DNA of 64,000 nucleotides from Candidatus Phytoplasma pruni (GTDB taxonomy: Bacteria; Bacillota_I; Bacilli_A; Acholeplasmatales; Acholeplasmataceae), in the NCBI RefSeq assembly GCF_013391955.1, contig NZ_JABUOH010000047.1:1-64000 (forward strand), in the 5' to 3' direction. Made by a program: the position numbers and the translations under genes. Below the pieces are notes generated by a model, which worked only from the letters and a program-made list of their open reading frames with translations, searched no databases and had not been told where the DNA came from. Of the stretch, positions 1 to 11,900 are shown piece after piece (the first letter of the stretch is position 1; each line of letters opens with the position of its first letter).

Positions 1-84
1 ATCTTGTGCTGTTTAATTATTGAAAAAGTTTATTTAAAGAAACTTTTAATTTTTTTAAAAAATTATTTCGAAAGGCGAGTTTAA

Positions 85-1449
85 ATGGAAGAAAAAGAAC
101 TACCAGAACAACAAATTTGGGATCAAATTTTAAAAGATTTGTCTCTTATTTATAGTAACGAAGTTTTTGAAGAAACTTTTTCTAATATTAAAACTCCATA
201 TAAAATAGAAGATGGAATTATTTTTATTTTAGTTGAAAACGATTTTATAAAAAATAAAATTGTTTATATTTATTTAAAAAAAATTGAAGAATTATCGAAA
301 AAATATTCTAAAAAAAAAATAACTTTCAATTTTATTACTAAGGAAGAAATTAAAAAAGAAAAAGAAGAAGAAATTCAAGAAAAAAGAATAAATTTTAACA
401 GTTATCATTTAGGGAAATTAGAAGCTGATTATAAATTTGATAATTTTGTTGTTGGTCCGAGTAATATTTTCGCCTTTAAAATGGCTAAACAAATCGCTGA
501 AGCTAAAGTAGTACAAACAAATCCTTTATATATTTTTGGTTCAGTGGGTTTAGGTAAGACTCATCTTATGCAAGCGATTGGTAATTATATTTTTGATAAA
601 CATCCTCATAAAAAGATTTTATATGTTAAAGCTGATGGTTTTATTGAAGATTTCACTAATCAATTAAGAAAAGATAAAATGGAAGATTTCAATAATAAAT
701 ACCGTAATATTGATGTTCTTTTGGTAGATGATATTCAAATAATGGCTGATGCTAAAAGAACTCAAATGGAATTTTTTAAACTTTTTGATTATCTGAATTT
801 GAATAAAAAACAAATCATTATTACCAGCGATAAACCCATTTCTGAATTGAATAAAATTATGGAAAGATTGACTAATCGTTTTAAAGCGGGATTAATAGTA
901 GATATTAAAAAACCCGATTCTAAACATCGCTTAGAAATTTTAAAGAAAAAAATATTTGAGATTGAAGGCGCCAACACCAAAATAAAAAAAGAAATTTTAG
1001 AATTTATTTCTTCACGTTTTGGCGATAATATAAGGGAAATGGAAGGAGCTTTGTTAAGGCTTTTAAATTATACTCAAATTTATGGGTTAGAAATTAATTT
1101 AAAAAATGTAACAGAAGCTCTAGATCCTTTATTAAAAAATAAAAAAATTCTTTCCAAAGAAGAGATAGACGCTAAAAAAATAAAAAATATAGTTAGTGAA
1201 TTTTATAATATCAGTGTACGCGATTTAATTAGCGAAAAAAAACATAATAAATTTTCTCTACCTCGTCATATCGCTATTTATTTAATTAAAAAAATAAATA
1301 ATGCTTCATATGAAATAATTGGACTACACTTTAATAAAAGGCATCATTCTACTATTTTAAAAGCTTACAGAAAAATAGAGAAAAAAATCAAAGAAAACGA
1401 AGAATTGAAAAAAACTGTTGAACTTATTATAGAAAAAATCAATAGTTAA
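85..1449 (+). CDS. dnaA: Chromosomal replication initiator protein DnaA
   Basis: This AAA+ ATPase binds DnaA boxes and opens the replication origin. The sequence shows a Walker A motif (GSVGLGKTH, about residue 152), a Walker B motif (LLVDDIQ, about 213), and a C-terminal domain IV with the DnaA signature around [11 protein letters not shown] and [14 protein letters not shown]. The 454-residue length is normal. The start is supported by AAAGGCGAG about 7 bases upstream. dnaN follows 30 bases downstream, the classic origin arrangement. I see no TTATCCACA-type DnaA boxes in the 84 bases upstream, so the origin repeats probably lie outside the window. Confidence 0.98.
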   Translation: MEEKELPEQQIWDQILKDLSLIYSNEVFEETFSNIKTPYKIEDGIIFILVENDFIKNKIVYIYLKKIEELSKKYSKKKITFNFITKEEIKKEKEEEIQEKRINFNSYHLGKLEADYKFDNFVVGPSNIFAFKMAKQIAEAKVVQTNPLYIFGSVGLGKTHLMQAIGNYIFDKHPHKKILYVKADGFIEDFTNQLRKDKMEDFNNKYRNIDVLLVDDIQIMADAKRTQMEFFKLFDYLNLNKKQIIITSDKPISELNKIMERLTNRFKAGLIVDIKKPDSKHRLEILKKKIFEIEGANTKIKKEILEFISSRFGDNIREMEGALLRLLNYTQIYGLEINLKNVTEALDPLLKNKKILSKEEIDAKKIKNIVSEFYNISVRDLISEKKHNKFSLPRHIAIYLIKKINNASYEIIGLHFNKRHHSTILKAYRKIEKKIKENEELKKTVELIIEKINS

Positions 1450-1479
1450 AATTAATTTTAAAGAAAAGAAATATAAAAT

Positions 1480-2613
1480 ATGAATTTTGAAATAAAAAAA
1501 GAAGTTTTATTGCATTTTTTACTCCAAATTCAAAAAATACTTCCTACAAAAACTTTTTTCCCAGTTTATTATAATATTAAAATAGAAATTCAAGAAGATG
1601 TTTTATTTTTAGAAGTCATTAACATGAATATAGCAGCAAGATTAGAAATAAAAGATGAAAGTTTAAAAGTTAAAAAAACTGGTTCTTTGATTGTAATTGG
1701 AAAGTATTTTATTGATATTATTAAAAAAATTGATTCACCTCTTATCAAGATTTCTTCTATGGATAATAAGTTATTAGTTATCAAAACTTTACCTTCTTCG
1801 GAATATAAATTAAAAATGATGAATTTTAACGATTTTCCTTCTATTGATTTTGCTTTTAATTTTGAAAAATTCTTCCTTTTAAAAAGTGATTTTTTAAAGA
1901 AATTAATTAAAGAAGCTGTTATTGTAACTTCTAAGGATAAACAAAAAATTATTTTAACAGGAGTTAATTTAATTTATAAAAAACCTTTTTTAACCGCTTT
2001 ATCTACTGATTCTTTTCGTATAAGTCAAAAAAGAATAGAATTGAATTTAGATTATCCTGATTTTAATATCGTTATTCCTAGTAAGAGTTTAGAAGAAATG
2101 AATAAACTTTTAGAACAACAAAAAGATGAAAACATTAAAATAGCCATTAACGAACAAAAGCTTTTTTTATGTTCTGAATCTTTATTGTTTCAAACAATTC
2201 TTCTTGAAGGCAATTTCCCTTTGATGCAACAAATTAAAGAAGAAAATTTTTCTTCTTTTGTTAAATTAAAAAAAGAAGATTTAACTAAAACATTGGAAAG
2301 ATTATCTTTATTTTTACCTAAAGAAGAAAATATTTTCAATAATATTGTTCATTTAAATATTGATCAAAATCAAAAAATAGAAATTTTTTCCGGAAGTGAA
2401 GAAATAGGAAACGCATCAGAAGAAATTTTACTTTTAGAAGATAAGGTTGAAGAAAATATTAAAACAGCCTTTAATGTGAAACATTTAGAAGAAATTTTAA
2501 AAGTTTTCCCCACTAAAGAAATAAAAATTCATTTTGATAATTCAGCCAAACCTTTTATCATTTCTAGCGAAGAAGATAAAACACTTTTATATTTAATTTT
2601 ACCATTTTTATAA
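1480..2613 (+). CDS. dnaN: DNA polymerase III beta subunit (sliding clamp)
   Basis: The beta clamp encircles DNA and tethers the replicative polymerase. The 377-residue length and the pattern of three diverged clamp repeats fit the family; recognisable stretches include LTALSTDSFRISQKRIE in the middle repeat and the hydrophobic C-terminus. It lies directly after dnaA in the same direction and is probably co-transcribed. The ribosome binding site is weak (A-rich with AAAGAAAAG). A strong hairpin terminator starts at its stop codon. Confidence 0.97.
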   Translation: MNFEIKKEVLLHFLLQIQKILPTKTFFPVYYNIKIEIQEDVLFLEVINMNIAARLEIKDESLKVKKTGSLIVIGKYFIDIIKKIDSPLIKISSMDNKLLVIKTLPSSEYKLKMMNFNDFPSIDFAFNFEKFFLLKSDFLKKLIKEAVIVTSKDKQKIILTGVNLIYKKPFLTALSTDSFRISQKRIELNLDYPDFNIVIPSKSLEEMNKLLEQQKDENIKIAINEQKLFLCSESLLFQTILLEGNFPLMQQIKEENFSSFVKLKKEDLTKTLERLSLFLPKEENIFNNIVHLNIDQNQKIEIFSGSEEIGNASEEILLLEDKVEENIKTAFNVKHLEEILKVFPTKEIKIHFDNSAKPFIISSEEDKTLLYLILPFL

Positions 2614-2645
2614 AATAATTGTTTTTAATTTAAAACAATTATTTT
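2612..2645 (+). terminator. Rho-independent terminator after dnaN
   Basis: A perfect 14-bp inverted repeat (2612-2625 with 2632-2645) with a 6-base loop is followed by an AT-rich tract. The right arm is repeated 20 bp further on (AAAACAATT at 2652-2660), so the region also contains a short direct repeat. It separates dnaN from glyA. Confidence 0.75.
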
Positions 2646-2719
2646 TAATTTAAAACAATTATTTTTTTACTTTTTGACAATGATTTATTTAAAAAAATTA
2701 AAGAAAGAGGAGAAGAAAG

Positions 2720-3970
2720 GTGAAAAATTTAAAAAAAGAAGATTTAGAAATTTATGAATTAATAAAAAAAGAAACCCAAAGGCAAGAAGAGCATATAGAG
2801 TTAATTGCCTCAGAAAATTACGTTTCTGAAGCTGTTTTGGAAGCTCAAGGGAGCGTTTTAACTAATAAATATTCTGAAGGTTATCCACAAAAAAGATATT
2901 ATCATGGTTGTGATTATGTTGATGAAATTGAAAATATAGCGATTGAAAGAGTTAAAAAATTATTTAAAGTTAAATACGCTAATGTTCAACCTCATTCAGG
3001 TTCACAAGCTAATATGGCGGTTTTTCAATCTTTATTGAAACCTAATGATACTATTTTAGGAATGTCTTTAAACGCTGGTGGTCATTTAACTCATGGTTCA
3101 AAAGTTAGTTTTTCTGGTAATTTTTTAAATTCATTTAGTTATGGCGTTTCGCCAGACAACGAAATGATTGATTACGAAGAAGTTAGAAGAATAGCGCACG
3201 AAACCAAACCTAAATTAATTATCGCGGGAGCTTCTGCTTATTCTAGAACTATTGATTTTCAAGAATTTAGAAAAATAGCTGATGAAGTCAACGCTTATTT
3301 AATGGTAGATATGGCTCATATTGCTGGTTTAGTGGCAGCAAACTTACATCCTTCTCCTTTTTTAGCTAATGCTGATGTTGTTACTTCTACTACTCATAAA
3401 ACTTTAAGAGGTCCAAGAGGGGGAATAATTTTAACCAATAATGAAGAAATAATTAAAAAAATTAATAAAGGTGTTTTTCCGGGCATTCAAGGTGGTCCTT
3501 TAATGCATGTCATTGCTGCCAAAGCGGTCGCCTTCAAAGAAACTTTAAAAGATGATTTTATTGTTTATCAACAACAAATAGTTAAAAATGCAAAAGCTTT
3601 AGCTAATGCTTTAAAAGAATTAGGTTATCGTTTAGTCAGCCAAACAACTGATAATCATTTAATACTTATTGATTTGAAGCATAAACACCCCTTTTTAAAT
3701 GGTAAATTAGCAGCAGATGCTCTTCATAAAGCTAATATAACTGTTAATAAAAATTCTATTCCTTTTGATAAAGAAAAAATTTCTTTAACTAGTGGAATCA
3801 GAATAGGAACGCCAGCTATGACGACAAGAGGATTAAAAGAAAAAGATTTTGTTCAAATTGCTTATTTAATTGACCGAGTTTTGAATAATTATGAAAATGA
3901 AGCAGTTTTGAAAGAAGTTAAAAAAGAAGTATTGACGATAACAAAAAAATTCCCTTTAAAGAAAAATTAA
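2720..3970 (+). CDS. glyA: Serine hydroxymethyltransferase
   Basis: This PLP enzyme interconverts serine and glycine while loading one-carbon units on tetrahydrofolate. The PLP lysine is in [14 protein letters not shown] (K227). Further family blocks are [10 protein letters not shown] near the N-terminus and VDMAHIAGL. At 416 residues it is full length. I chose the GTG at 2720 because AGAGGAGAAGAAAGG lies immediately upstream and conservation begins there. The gene stands alone, after the dnaN terminator. In a reduced genome it is probably a main source of one-carbon units for thymidylate and formyl-methionine synthesis (inference). Confidence 0.98.
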   Translation: MKNLKKEDLEIYELIKKETQRQEEHIELIASENYVSEAVLEAQGSVLTNKYSEGYPQKRYYHGCDYVDEIENIAIERVKKLFKVKYANVQPHSGSQANMAVFQSLLKPNDTILGMSLNAGGHLTHGSKVSFSGNFLNSFSYGVSPDNEMIDYEEVRRIAHETKPKLIIAGASAYSRTIDFQEFRKIADEVNAYLMVDMAHIAGLVAANLHPSPFLANADVVTSTTHKTLRGPRGGIILTNNEEIIKKINKGVFPGIQGGPLMHVIAAKAVAFKETLKDDFIVYQQQIVKNAKALANALKELGYRLVSQTTDNHLILIDLKHKHPFLNGKLAADALHKANITVNKNSIPFDKEKISLTSGIRIGTPAMTTRGLKEKDFVQIAYLIDRVLNNYENEAVLKEVKKEVLTITKKFPLKKN

Positions 3971-3972
3971 AT

Positions 3973-3994
3973 TTTTATTATTTTTTTAATAAAA
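3973..3994 (+). terminator. Weak hairpin terminator after glyA
   Basis: The inverted repeat TTTTATTA/TAATAAAA (3973-3980 and 3987-3994) has a T-rich loop just after the glyA stop. It is all A/T, so support is moderate. Confidence 0.4.
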
Positions 3995-3998
3995 TATT

Positions 3999-4026
3999 TT
4001 GAAAAATGTTTTTTTAATGTTAAAAT
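3999..4026 (+). promoter_or_regulatory. Sigma-70-type promoter for rpmE
   Basis: The -35 TTGAAA (3999-4004), a 16-bp spacer, and the -10 TAAAAT (4021-4026) preceded by TG (extended -10) lie about 65 bases before the rpmE start. Confidence 0.6.
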
Positions 4027-4092
4027 TAAAGGTGATAAATATTAAAAAGTTAATTCATAATTTTTTAATAAAATAAAAAGGGGATTTTATTT

Positions 4093-4335
4093 ATGAAAAA
4101 TAAATTACAACAACCCGAGTTTTATGAAATAGAAGTTTCTTGTGCTACTTGCAAGAAAACACATAAAATAGGTACAACAGTTAAAACTATGAAAATTGAA
4201 ACTTGTTCCAATTGTCATTCTTTTTACACTGATTCACAAGTTTTTGTAACTGTCGCTGGACAAGTAGATAAGTTTCACAAACGTTATGGTTATGATCAAA
4301 AAAAAGACGATAATAAACAACAAACAGAGGAATAA
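4093..4335 (+). CDS. rpmE: 50S ribosomal protein bL31, zinc-binding form
   Basis: This is a large-subunit protein at the central protuberance. Two CxxC pairs (CATC at 17-20, CSNC at 38-41) would bind zinc, making this the C+ form. The C-terminal block AGQVDKFHKRY is typical. Length is 80 residues. AAAAGGGGA precedes the ATG. It has its own promoter and is followed 30 bases later by tdk, probably in one transcript. Confidence 0.96.
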   Translation: MKNKLQQPEFYEIEVSCATCKKTHKIGTTVKTMKIETCSNCHSFYTDSQVFVTVAGQVDKFHKRYGYDQKKDDNKQQTEE

Positions 4336-4365
4336 TTTTTTTAACATAGAAAGGTTTTATAAAAA

Positions 4366-4944
4366 ATGATTTTAGATCAAGAAGGATTTATTGAAGTCAT
4401 TTGTGGACCGATGTTTTCCGGGAAGACGACAGAATTGATTAAACGTATTGAAACATTGAATTCGTTGAGAAAAAATTTTTTAGTTTTCAAACCTTCAATT
4501 GACAATCGTTATTCTCTCAAAAGCGAATTAGTAACTCACGATTTAAAAACCGTTCCTTCTTTGTTAGTTAATAAAAGTTCAGAAATTTTAGATATTCTTA
4601 AAGAAAATGAAAACATTGAATATTTAATCATAGATGAAGTTCAATTTTTTGATAAAGATATAGAAAAAATTTTAAACAATTTATCTTATAAAGGGATGAA
4701 AATTATTATCGCTGGTTTAGAATTGGATTATCGTGGAGAACCATTCGGTTCTATGCCATATTTATTATCAATATCTGATAAAGTAACTAAGTTAAAATCT
4801 TTTTGTTTTATTTGTGGCAAAGAGGCAACAAGAACGCAAAGAATATTCGCTAACGAAAAAGAAAATAATGAAGAACAACCTGTTATTTTAATAGGTGGCA
4901 ATAATTATCATGAATCTTGTTGTCGTAAATGTCATAATTTTTAA
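4366..4944 (+). CDS. tdk: Thymidine kinase (type II, zinc-containing)
   Basis: The enzyme phosphorylates thymidine to dTMP in nucleoside salvage, which matters in an organism dependent on host nucleosides. The P-loop GPMFSGKTTEL is at residues 14-24, IIDEVQFF is a Walker B-like block, and a structural zinc site is formed by CFICG and the C-terminal CRKC. Length (192) is normal. The RBS GAAAGG lies upstream of the ATG. Together with tmk at 36 kb it supplies dTDP (established pathway). Confidence 0.96.
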   Translation: MILDQEGFIEVICGPMFSGKTTELIKRIETLNSLRKNFLVFKPSIDNRYSLKSELVTHDLKTVPSLLVNKSSEILDILKENENIEYLIIDEVQFFDKDIEKILNNLSYKGMKIIIAGLELDYRGEPFGSMPYLLSISDKVTKLKSFCFICGKEATRTQRIFANEKENNEEQPVILIGGNNYHESCCRKCHNF

Positions 4945-4987
4945 AAAAATTTATTTTAAAAATTAATGTAAGGAATTTAATGTATAA

Positions 4988-5452
4988 TTGAATATAGAAG
5001 AAAAGCATTTTTTCTTTATGAAAGAAGCTTTTAAAGAAGCCAAAAAAGCTTTTTTAAAAGATGAAGTTCCTGTTGGCGCTGTTGCTGTTATGAATGATAA
5101 AATAATATCAAGAGCCCACAATAATATAGAAAAAAGTCAATTATTTTATGGTCATGCTGAATTTTTACTTTTAATGAAATTAAATAAAAAATTAAAAACT
5201 TATCGAATGGATGAAGTAACTATTTATATCACTTTGGAACCTTGTCTTATGTGCGCTGGCGCTTTAATTCAATCTCGGATTCAAACAATATATTATAGTA
5301 CTTTTAATCCAAAATCATATTTTTTTAAAAAATTATTTGTTCTTTTGGAAGAAAAAAAACATAAACAAAATAATTTTATTAAATTAGAATTATTGGAAAA
5401 AGAAAATGAACATATTTTAAAAAAATTTTTTTACAATTTAAGAAAGAAATAA
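4988..5452 (+). CDS. tadA: tRNA-specific adenosine deaminase
   Basis: TadA converts A34 to inosine in tRNA-Arg(ACG). The zinc/catalytic site is HAE (56-58) plus PCLMC (85-89). The start is a TTG at 4988, with AAGGA about 12 bases upstream and conservation from MNIEEKHFF; the ATG eight bases upstream opens only a three-codon frame. Length (154) matches the family. The last ~50 residues are lysine-rich. The SRP RNA gene follows directly. Confidence 0.93.
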   Translation: MNIEEKHFFFMKEAFKEAKKAFLKDEVPVGAVAVMNDKIISRAHNNIEKSQLFYGHAEFLLLMKLNKKLKTYRMDEVTIYITLEPCLMCAGALIQSRIQTIYYSTFNPKSYFFKKLFVLLEEKKHKQNNFIKLELLEKENEHILKKFFYNLRKK

Positions 5453-5468
5453 TTTTTATATTTTATTT

Positions 5469-5582
5469 AAAAATCTTCTTAAAAATCATCATTCAATGTA
5501 AAGATAATGAATCTGGTCAGGTCTTGATTGAAGCAGCCATAAGTTTAATTTCATGTGAGTGATGATTTTTAAGAAGATTTTT
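5469..5582 (+). ncRNA. ffs: Signal recognition particle RNA (4.5S-type)
   Basis: The gene contains the universally conserved SRP helix-8 core: GGTCAGGTC at about 5514-5522 opposite GAAGCAGCC at about 5530-5538, which bind Ffh. It is closed by a perfect 23-bp inverted repeat (5469-5491 with 5560-5582) that gives one long hairpin of about 114 nt, the short bacterial SRP RNA form. The terminal T run just after the stem may serve as terminator. The core reads correctly only on the + strand. The exact transcript ends are inferred from the stem. Confidence 0.92.
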
Positions 5583-5617
5583 TTATAATTGAAAATAAAC
5601 CAATAAAAGGAATCTAT

Positions 5618-6250
5618 TTGATTATGAATTTATTTACAAACAAAAACAAAATTCAACTTTTACCTTTTGTTTTTAATTCCGTTGAAGGAAATGCTTTTCG
5701 TGAAGAAAATTGTCTTTTTAAAGATCAAGAAAAAAAAATTGAGTTTTTTTATTTAAAGCAAAGCAAATATAATTCTTTTTTTTTGAATATGAACCAATAT
5801 GTTGTTTGGACTTATTTAAATGGCGTTTTTAGAGTTTTGATTCATGAAGAATATTATGATAAATTCAACGCTTTATATCAAAAAGAAATTAATTCTTTTT
5901 ACATGAATTTTATTTATGAATTATTAAACAAACGCGCAAACATAATTAAAAAAAACTTTTTGTCTTTAGGGATTGGTTTTGCTGCTTCTCTTGTTTTATC
6001 TACTTTAGTTAAATCATTAATTCCAAATTTAAATGGTTATAAGGTTGTTATGTTATTCGCTTTACCGATTATTTTATTTTTAATCATTTTGATGTTTTTT
6101 ATGAAAAAAAGCGATAAGAAATTCCAATTAGATAAAAAAAAATTATTTATCCAATTTATTCAAGAATCTGAAAATTTTTTAGGCAAAGAAGAATTAGAAA
6201 ATATTTTATCCCAACATAGACTTTACAGACATGTTCCAGAAAACGAATAA
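5618..6250 (+). CDS. Unknown protein with two membrane segments
   Basis: I do not recognise a family. The 210-residue protein has a soluble N-terminal ~110 residues, then two strongly hydrophobic segments (about 117-134, [14 protein letters not shown]; and about 143-163, [18 protein letters not shown]), and a charged C-terminal tail rich in lysine and glutamate. The start is TTG 5618, six bases after AAAAGGA, or ATG 5624, which is only two codons later. It lies between the SRP RNA gene and mnmG in the same direction. Its base and codon use match the neighbours, so it is probably a conserved lineage protein. Confidence 0.75.
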   Translation: MIMNLFTNKNKIQLLPFVFNSVEGNAFREENCLFKDQEKKIEFFYLKQSKYNSFFLNMNQYVVWTYLNGVFRVLIHEEYYDKFNALYQKEINSFYMNFIYELLNKRANIIKKNFLSLGIGFAASLVLSTLVKSLIPNLNGYKVVMLFALPIILFLIILMFFMKKSDKKFQLDKKKLFIQFIQESENFLGKEELENILSQHRLYRHVPENE

Positions 6251-6297
6251 AAATTATTTTTTATGAAAAAATTTTTAAAAAAGGAGGTTATCAGAAA

Positions 6298-8178
6298 ATG
6301 AATTACGAAGCTATTGTTATTGGCGGCGGACATGCCGGCGTAGAAGCCGCTTTAGCCTTATCCAAAAAACATAAAACTTTATTAATTACAGGCAATTTAG
6401 AACAAATTGCCGCTCTTCCTTGTAATCCTTCTATTGGCGGACCGGCCAAAGGTGTTGTTGTAAGAGAGATCGAAGCTTTAGGCGGTATTATGGGAAAAGC
6501 AGCCGATTTATCACAAATTCAAATGAAAATGCTAAACACTTCTAAAGGACCTGCTGTAAGAAGTTTAAGAGCTCAAATTGATAAAGTAAAATATCCTAAA
6601 GTAGTGATTCAAATGTTAAAAGAAGCTGATAATTTAACTTTATTAGAAGGTTTAGTGGAAGAATTAATTATTGAAAAACAACAAGTTAAAGGGGTTAAAT
6701 TACAAGACGGAACACTTATTTATAGCGAAGTTGTTGTTATGACGACAGGAACTTATTTATCCAGTAAAGTTTTGATGGGAAAATCAAAAACTAACTCTGG
6801 CCCTAATAATGAACCAACCACTTATGGCATTAGCAAACAACTGAAAGAACATGGTTTTGAAGTTATTCGTTTGAAAACGGGCACTCCACCTAGAATTCAA
6901 AAAGATAGCATTGATTATACTAAAGCTAAAATGCAATTTGGCGATGGTATTTTACAAACTTTTAGCTCTCCTTCAGTTATTGATGATTTAGGCGTCCAAG
7001 AACCTTGTTATTTGCTTCACACTAATGAAGAAACTCACGAATTAATCGAACAAAATTTATACGAATCGGCGATGTATGATGGTCAAATAGAAGGAACGGG
7101 TCCGCGTTATTGCCCTTCTATAGAAGATAAAGTAGTGCGTTTTTGCGATAAAAAACAACATCAAATTTTTATTGAACCAGAAAGTTTAGAATCTGATGAA
7201 ATGTATTTGCAAGGTCTTTCCACAAGTATGCCTAAAGAAATACAACATAAAATTTTAAAAACTATTCCGGCTTTAGAAAATGCTAAAATAGTTAGATATG
7301 CTTATGCTATTGAATATGATGCGTTCAATCCTAATCAATTAAAACATACTTTAGAAACTAAAAAAATAAATAATTTATTTTTTGCTGGTCAAATTAACGG
7401 TACTAGTGGTTATGAAGAAGCAGCTTGTCAAGGTTTAATAGCTGGAATTAACGCTAGTTTAAAACTGCAAGATAAAGATGGTTTGGTTTTAAACAGAAAT
7501 GAAGCTTATATTGGCGTTTTAATTGATGATTTGATCAATAAAGGAACAAAAGAGCCTTATCGTTTATTGACTTCAAGAGCAGAATTTCGTCTATTATTAA
7601 GACATGATAACGCTGACTTAAGATTAACTCATTATGGTTATGAATTAGGTTTAGTGGACGAAAAAACTTATAAAAACGTAGAAACAAAACGTCTAGAAGT
7701 AAACATGTTAAAAGAAAAATTACAAGCAACTTTTTTTGAAGTTAATGAAAAGAATTTAAATTATTTAAAAGAACATAACTCTTCTTTAATTGCGGAAAAA
7801 ACGAGTTTATATAAATTATTAAAAAGAACAGAATTAAATACAAATATTTTGAAATTTGTTTTTGACCAACAGTATACGCCAGAAGTTTTAGAACAAGTTG
7901 AAATTCAAGTTAAATACGAAAATTACATTTTAAAAGCCGAAAAAGAAGCGCAAAAACTTCTTCAATTAGAAAACAAAACAATCCCTATTGATATTGATTA
8001 TTCAGTAATTCACAATTTATCTAAAGAAGCTAAAGAAAAATTAACAACAATTAAACCTTATAATTTAGGTCAAGCGTCCAGAATTTTAGGTGTTAATCCG
8101 GTTGATATCTCTATTTTATTAGTTTTCTTGCAAAGGACTCAAAATTTTGATGAATCAAATATTAAAAGAAACATTTAA
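6298..8178 (+). CDS. mnmG: tRNA uridine 5-carboxymethylaminomethyl modification enzyme MnmG
   Basis: This FAD-dependent partner of MnmE modifies U34 of several tRNAs. The FAD dinucleotide fold is at the very N-terminus ([12 protein letters not shown], residues 9-20). Other family blocks are [20 protein letters not shown] and [13 protein letters not shown] near 370. Length (626) is full. It has one of the best Shine-Dalgarno sequences in the window (AAGGAGGTTA at 6281-6290). rsmG overlaps its 3' end, so the two are translationally coupled as in many bacteria. Confidence 0.98.
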   Translation: MNYEAIVIGGGHAGVEAALALSKKHKTLLITGNLEQIAALPCNPSIGGPAKGVVVREIEALGGIMGKAADLSQIQMKMLNTSKGPAVRSLRAQIDKVKYPKVVIQMLKEADNLTLLEGLVEELIIEKQQVKGVKLQDGTLIYSEVVVMTTGTYLSSKVLMGKSKTNSGPNNEPTTYGISKQLKEHGFEVIRLKTGTPPRIQKDSIDYTKAKMQFGDGILQTFSSPSVIDDLGVQEPCYLLHTNEETHELIEQNLYESAMYDGQIEGTGPRYCPSIEDKVVRFCDKKQHQIFIEPESLESDEMYLQGLSTSMPKEIQHKILKTIPALENAKIVRYAYAIEYDAFNPNQLKHTLETKKINNLFFAGQINGTSGYEEAACQGLIAGINASLKLQDKDGLVLNRNEAYIGVLIDDLINKGTKEPYRLLTSRAEFRLLLRHDNADLRLTHYGYELGLVDEKTYKNVETKRLEVNMLKEKLQATFFEVNEKNLNYLKEHNSSLIAEKTSLYKLLKRTELNTNILKFVFDQQYTPEVLEQVEIQVKYENYILKAEKEAQKLLQLENKTIPIDIDYSVIHNLSKEAKEKLTTIKPYNLGQASRILGVNPVDISILLVFLQRTQNFDESNIKRNI

Positions 8179-8761
8179 TTTAAACGAATTACAATTAGAA
8201 CAATTTAAAACATATTATTCTTTTTTAATAGAATACAACGAAAAAACCAATTTAACCGCTTTATCGAGTGAAAAAGATGTTTATTTAAAACATTTTTATG
8301 ATTCTTTATTGATTTCTCAAAATATTGATTTGAATAAAATTGATACTTTAAGCGATTTAGGCACTGGAGCCGGTTTTCCCAGCATTCCTTTAAAAATTTT
8401 ATTCCCTCATTTAAAAATTTTTTTAATTGATTCTTCTTTAAAAAAAATTAATTTCTTAGAATCATTAGTTAAAAAACTGAATTTAACTGATGTATTTTTA
8501 TTTCATCAAAGGATTGAACAACACGATAAACAATATGATTTGGTAATCGCTAGAGCTTTAGGTAAATTAAAATTAATTTTAAAATTAGCTTCTCCTCTTA
8601 TTAAAAAAAAGGGTTATTTTATAGCAATGAAAGGACCTAATTACGAGGCAGAATTGAAACATCTTAAAATGACGAAAATAAAATTAAAACAAAAATTCTT
8701 TTTAGAATTACCGGAAGAATTAGGTAAAAGAGTTAATTTATTATTTCAAAAAATAAATTAA
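8150..8761 (+). CDS. rsmG: 16S rRNA (guanine-N7) methyltransferase RsmG (GidB)
   Basis: It methylates G527 of 16S rRNA with SAM. The SAM-binding motif I is [17 protein letters not shown] (about residue 65), and RALGKL follows the acidic loop. Length is about 203 residues. The start overlaps the end of mnmG by about 29 bases. ATG 8150 is preferred; the TTG one codon upstream is also possible, with AAAGGA 9-12 bases before. The mnmG-rsmG pair is a widely conserved origin-proximal unit. Confidence 0.95.
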   Translation: MNQILKETFNLNELQLEQFKTYYSFLIEYNEKTNLTALSSEKDVYLKHFYDSLLISQNIDLNKIDTLSDLGTGAGFPSIPLKILFPHLKIFLIDSSLKKINFLESLVKKLNLTDVFLFHQRIEQHDKQYDLVIARALGKLKLILKLASPLIKKKGYFIAMKGPNYEAELKHLKMTKIKLKQKFFLELPEELGKRVNLLFQKIN

Positions 8762-8872
8762 CTCTTTTTTAATATACCAAATCTTAAAATTGTAATTCTT
8801 TTGGGACAATTTATTGCTTATTGCTCATTATCTCCATTGGGGCAAATATTTTTTCAACAGTGAAGAAAAGAA

Positions 8873-8911
8873 AAAATCCATCGTTACTTTTTAAAGTTAA
8901 CGATGGATTTT
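8873..8911. terminator. Bidirectional terminator between rsmG and the helicase gene
   Basis: A 14-bp inverted repeat (8873-8886 with 8898-8911), with a further short inner stem, is flanked by A and T runs on either side. It sits between two convergent genes and can terminate both. Confidence 0.85.
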
Positions 8912-8931
8912 ATTATTTAATCAACAAACGA

Positions 8932-11900
8932 TTATTCATTTTTTTTAAAAACAGTTACTCGACGTTGTTCGGTGTAAATAGCTTGGTTTATATTTTCTGT
9001 TTTGGTAGGTTCAATATCTTTGGCTTCTAAATTTTTAATTAAGTCTTTAATAACATCTTCTTTATTTAAAACAAAATTAAAAGCGAATGCATTCCAAAAT
9101 TCCCATCCATTACGTTCTAAAACCCTTTGACGGTTTAAATCATGATCATCTTGTTCGGCACTTTGTAATCTATCACCGTGACAATCAATAGCTAAACGGT
9201 TATCATTATCCCCTTCAACCACTAAATCAATTCGGTAAGAACCGACTTTAACTTGAGGAAGAACACGGTAACCTAAATCAACTAAAATATCATAAATTTG
9301 ACGTTCAAAATCTGTTTCACAAAGAGTTCTGAAATTTTTAATTTTTTTCTCTTCTTGACTAAAAGGTAAACTAAAATGTTTGATAATTCCACGTCTTAAG
9401 ACATCTTTATTGCTGAGTTGATTTTCATTCATTTCTATACTGCGGACTAAATACATACGATCACGAGCACGAGAAGCAGCAACATTGAAACGTTGATAAG
9501 CGTCTTCTTTAGTCAAAGGCATTGGTTTTTTACCGTTAGGACGGAAAGAAACCACTAAAGAAAGGAAAATAATATTTCTTTCTTCACCTTGGAAAGTTCT
9601 AGCATTACCACATTTAATAGCATGACGTTCTAAAAGATCATTAGGCAATTCTCGTTCTAACATATCGTAAATATAATGTTCTTGACGATCACCTTTTAAA
9701 GTAACAACCCCAATAGTTTTATCTTTCATCGTAGGATCGGCACAAATTCTTTTGATCTCATCCACAATATAACGCGCTTCTGCTTTATTAATTTCTTGTT
9801 TTTCATCTTCACAAGCTCCATCAGTCACTAAAACATCGATTAGCGGCGGATCAAGACGTTCAGATTTTTTCGGCAGACGCATCGGTTGGATTTCATTATG
9901 GTAAAATTCTCTATTAGAATATTCAATAATAGGAGAAACAGAACGGAAATGTTCTTTTAACATAATTTTTTCATGAGCGAAAACTACTTGAAATAATTCA
10001 TAAATAGAAGAACCTGAGCTTAAATGCCCTTGATAACGTTTGACTTGATTTTTAAGGAAACGTTGAGATAAAATTTGTGTTTTACTCACATCAGAAATAT
10101 CATGCGGACCAACCTGTTTATCATCACCAACAATTAAAATTTTATCAGCTCTTAAAAAAGCCGCTAAAGCAGATAAATCGGATTGTGAAGCTTCATCGAT
10201 AATTACTAAATCAAAATTACCTATTTGAGAAGGTAAAACTTCCGAAATTTTATCATGAGGCATAATCCAACAAGGAATAGCATTAGATTCTAAAATATTA
10301 GTTAAAGCTTGACGGGCTTGACGTCTATGAATAGGAGCTTTTTTACCAGTTCCTTTTCCTATTTTAGCGATATGAGTGATAAATGATTGTAAAGCCGATT
10401 CCATATCAGGAGTACTTTTGCGAGAGACTTGTAACCAAGTTTTTTTAGATACTATTTGTTTATAAACTTTTTCCAAATCAATAATTTTTTGTTTTCTCTT
10501 GGCTTCCATTTTGTTTAAATAGTCGCGAGTTTGCAAATTATAAAGATGAACTTCAAGTTGTTTTAACCACCAAATTTCATCCCAATCATTGGGCAAAAGA
10601 TTATCAGAAGAAGAACTTAGAGGCGGTTTATTTCTTAAATCATCAGCCCATAAAGGAGCTCCTGATTTTTCAATCATTTCAGAAACGGTTTTAATGGTTT
10701 CAAAATTTTCTTTTAAAGCGTCTAAATTTTTGATTTCTTTTAAAAAGGAATCGGTTTCTTTTTTCAAGGTTTTAACGTTTATTTCTGGATTGCCACATTT
10801 TTCTTCAATTAAATTTTGGACATTTTCAAATAATTCAGCAGAAGATATTGCAAAAACATCCTTAATTTTATTTTTCTGTTTATAAGCGTCTCTAACATTA
10901 TGAAATTCAATATTTTTTTGTAAATCATTTTGTAATTGAGTTAATAAATCAAGCCTATTAGGAACTTGCTTTATTTCTGGAAATTTAGGCAATAATTCAG
11001 AAACTAATTTAATTATTTCTGCGTCTCTAACATCTTTCTCAATTAAATATTGATAATGATCAGACACTTTTTTCAAACGTAAAATATGTTTAGGGTTGAA
11101 AGTACTTGGATCAGAATTATCATAGTTCACTAATTCATCACTTAATAATAAATTAGAAGCTAAACCGTTTTGCCAAATGATAATTAAATTTCTCATCTTT
11201 TTTCTTAAACGGAAATATTTTTGCACATGTTTCCAATCTTCTTTATTTTCAGGTCTGTTAGAAATAATGACAATTGAAGACAATTTTTCTTTTTCCGCTT
11301 TTTTGCCAAAACTAAATAAACCAAAAGCGCTTTTTCCTGAAGCTTTTTTATTAATAGCTCTCATCATTTCAGCATCTAATTCTAAATTAGCGAAACTAGC
11401 GACAGGTCTTGTTAAAAAATCTTGTTGTTGTGCTACTGCTTCTTGAATATCTTTATAAAAAACGGCGAATTCTTTTAAAGGTAAGTCGTGTCTAGATTTT
11501 TTTAAAGTATTTTTAATGGATCCATGCCAAGCAAATTTTTTCTCACCATCAATTAAAGATTGGTTTAATTTTATTTGGTATTCTACCATTTCCAGAAGAT
11601 GTTGAGCTTTTTCTAAAATTTTATCATTTTTAAATTCTAAAGAAAAAATTTTATTCTCTTTGATTTCTTCTTTAATAGAATTATAAGTAATAATATTGGT
11701 GTGAATTTCCATTAAATTTTCTACTAAATCAGGCTCAATTGTAGGTATTTCTATATTTAAATAAGAAATTTTTTCGCCCACTTTAAGACGAGCTTTTTTT
11801 AGTTCAGTAATATCTTCTGATTTAAATAAAGGAGCATTTGTTAATTTCAATTCATCTTTAAACCATTCAATTTTGTGACGTTTTTTTACTAATGTTTTTG

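Noticed and set aside
1-84. Replication origin (oriC) at the left edge
   Set aside because: dnaA begins at 85, but no DnaA-box-like repeats or AT-rich 13-mers beyond the general AT background are visible in the 84 bases or in the gap after dnaN. The origin is probably just outside the window.
4988-5452. Use of TGA as tryptophan (Mycoplasma code)
   Set aside because: Tryptophan is TGG throughout, and TGA terminates genes such as the HD-domain gene (ATGA overlap with rsmA). Genes are not interrupted by in-frame TGA.
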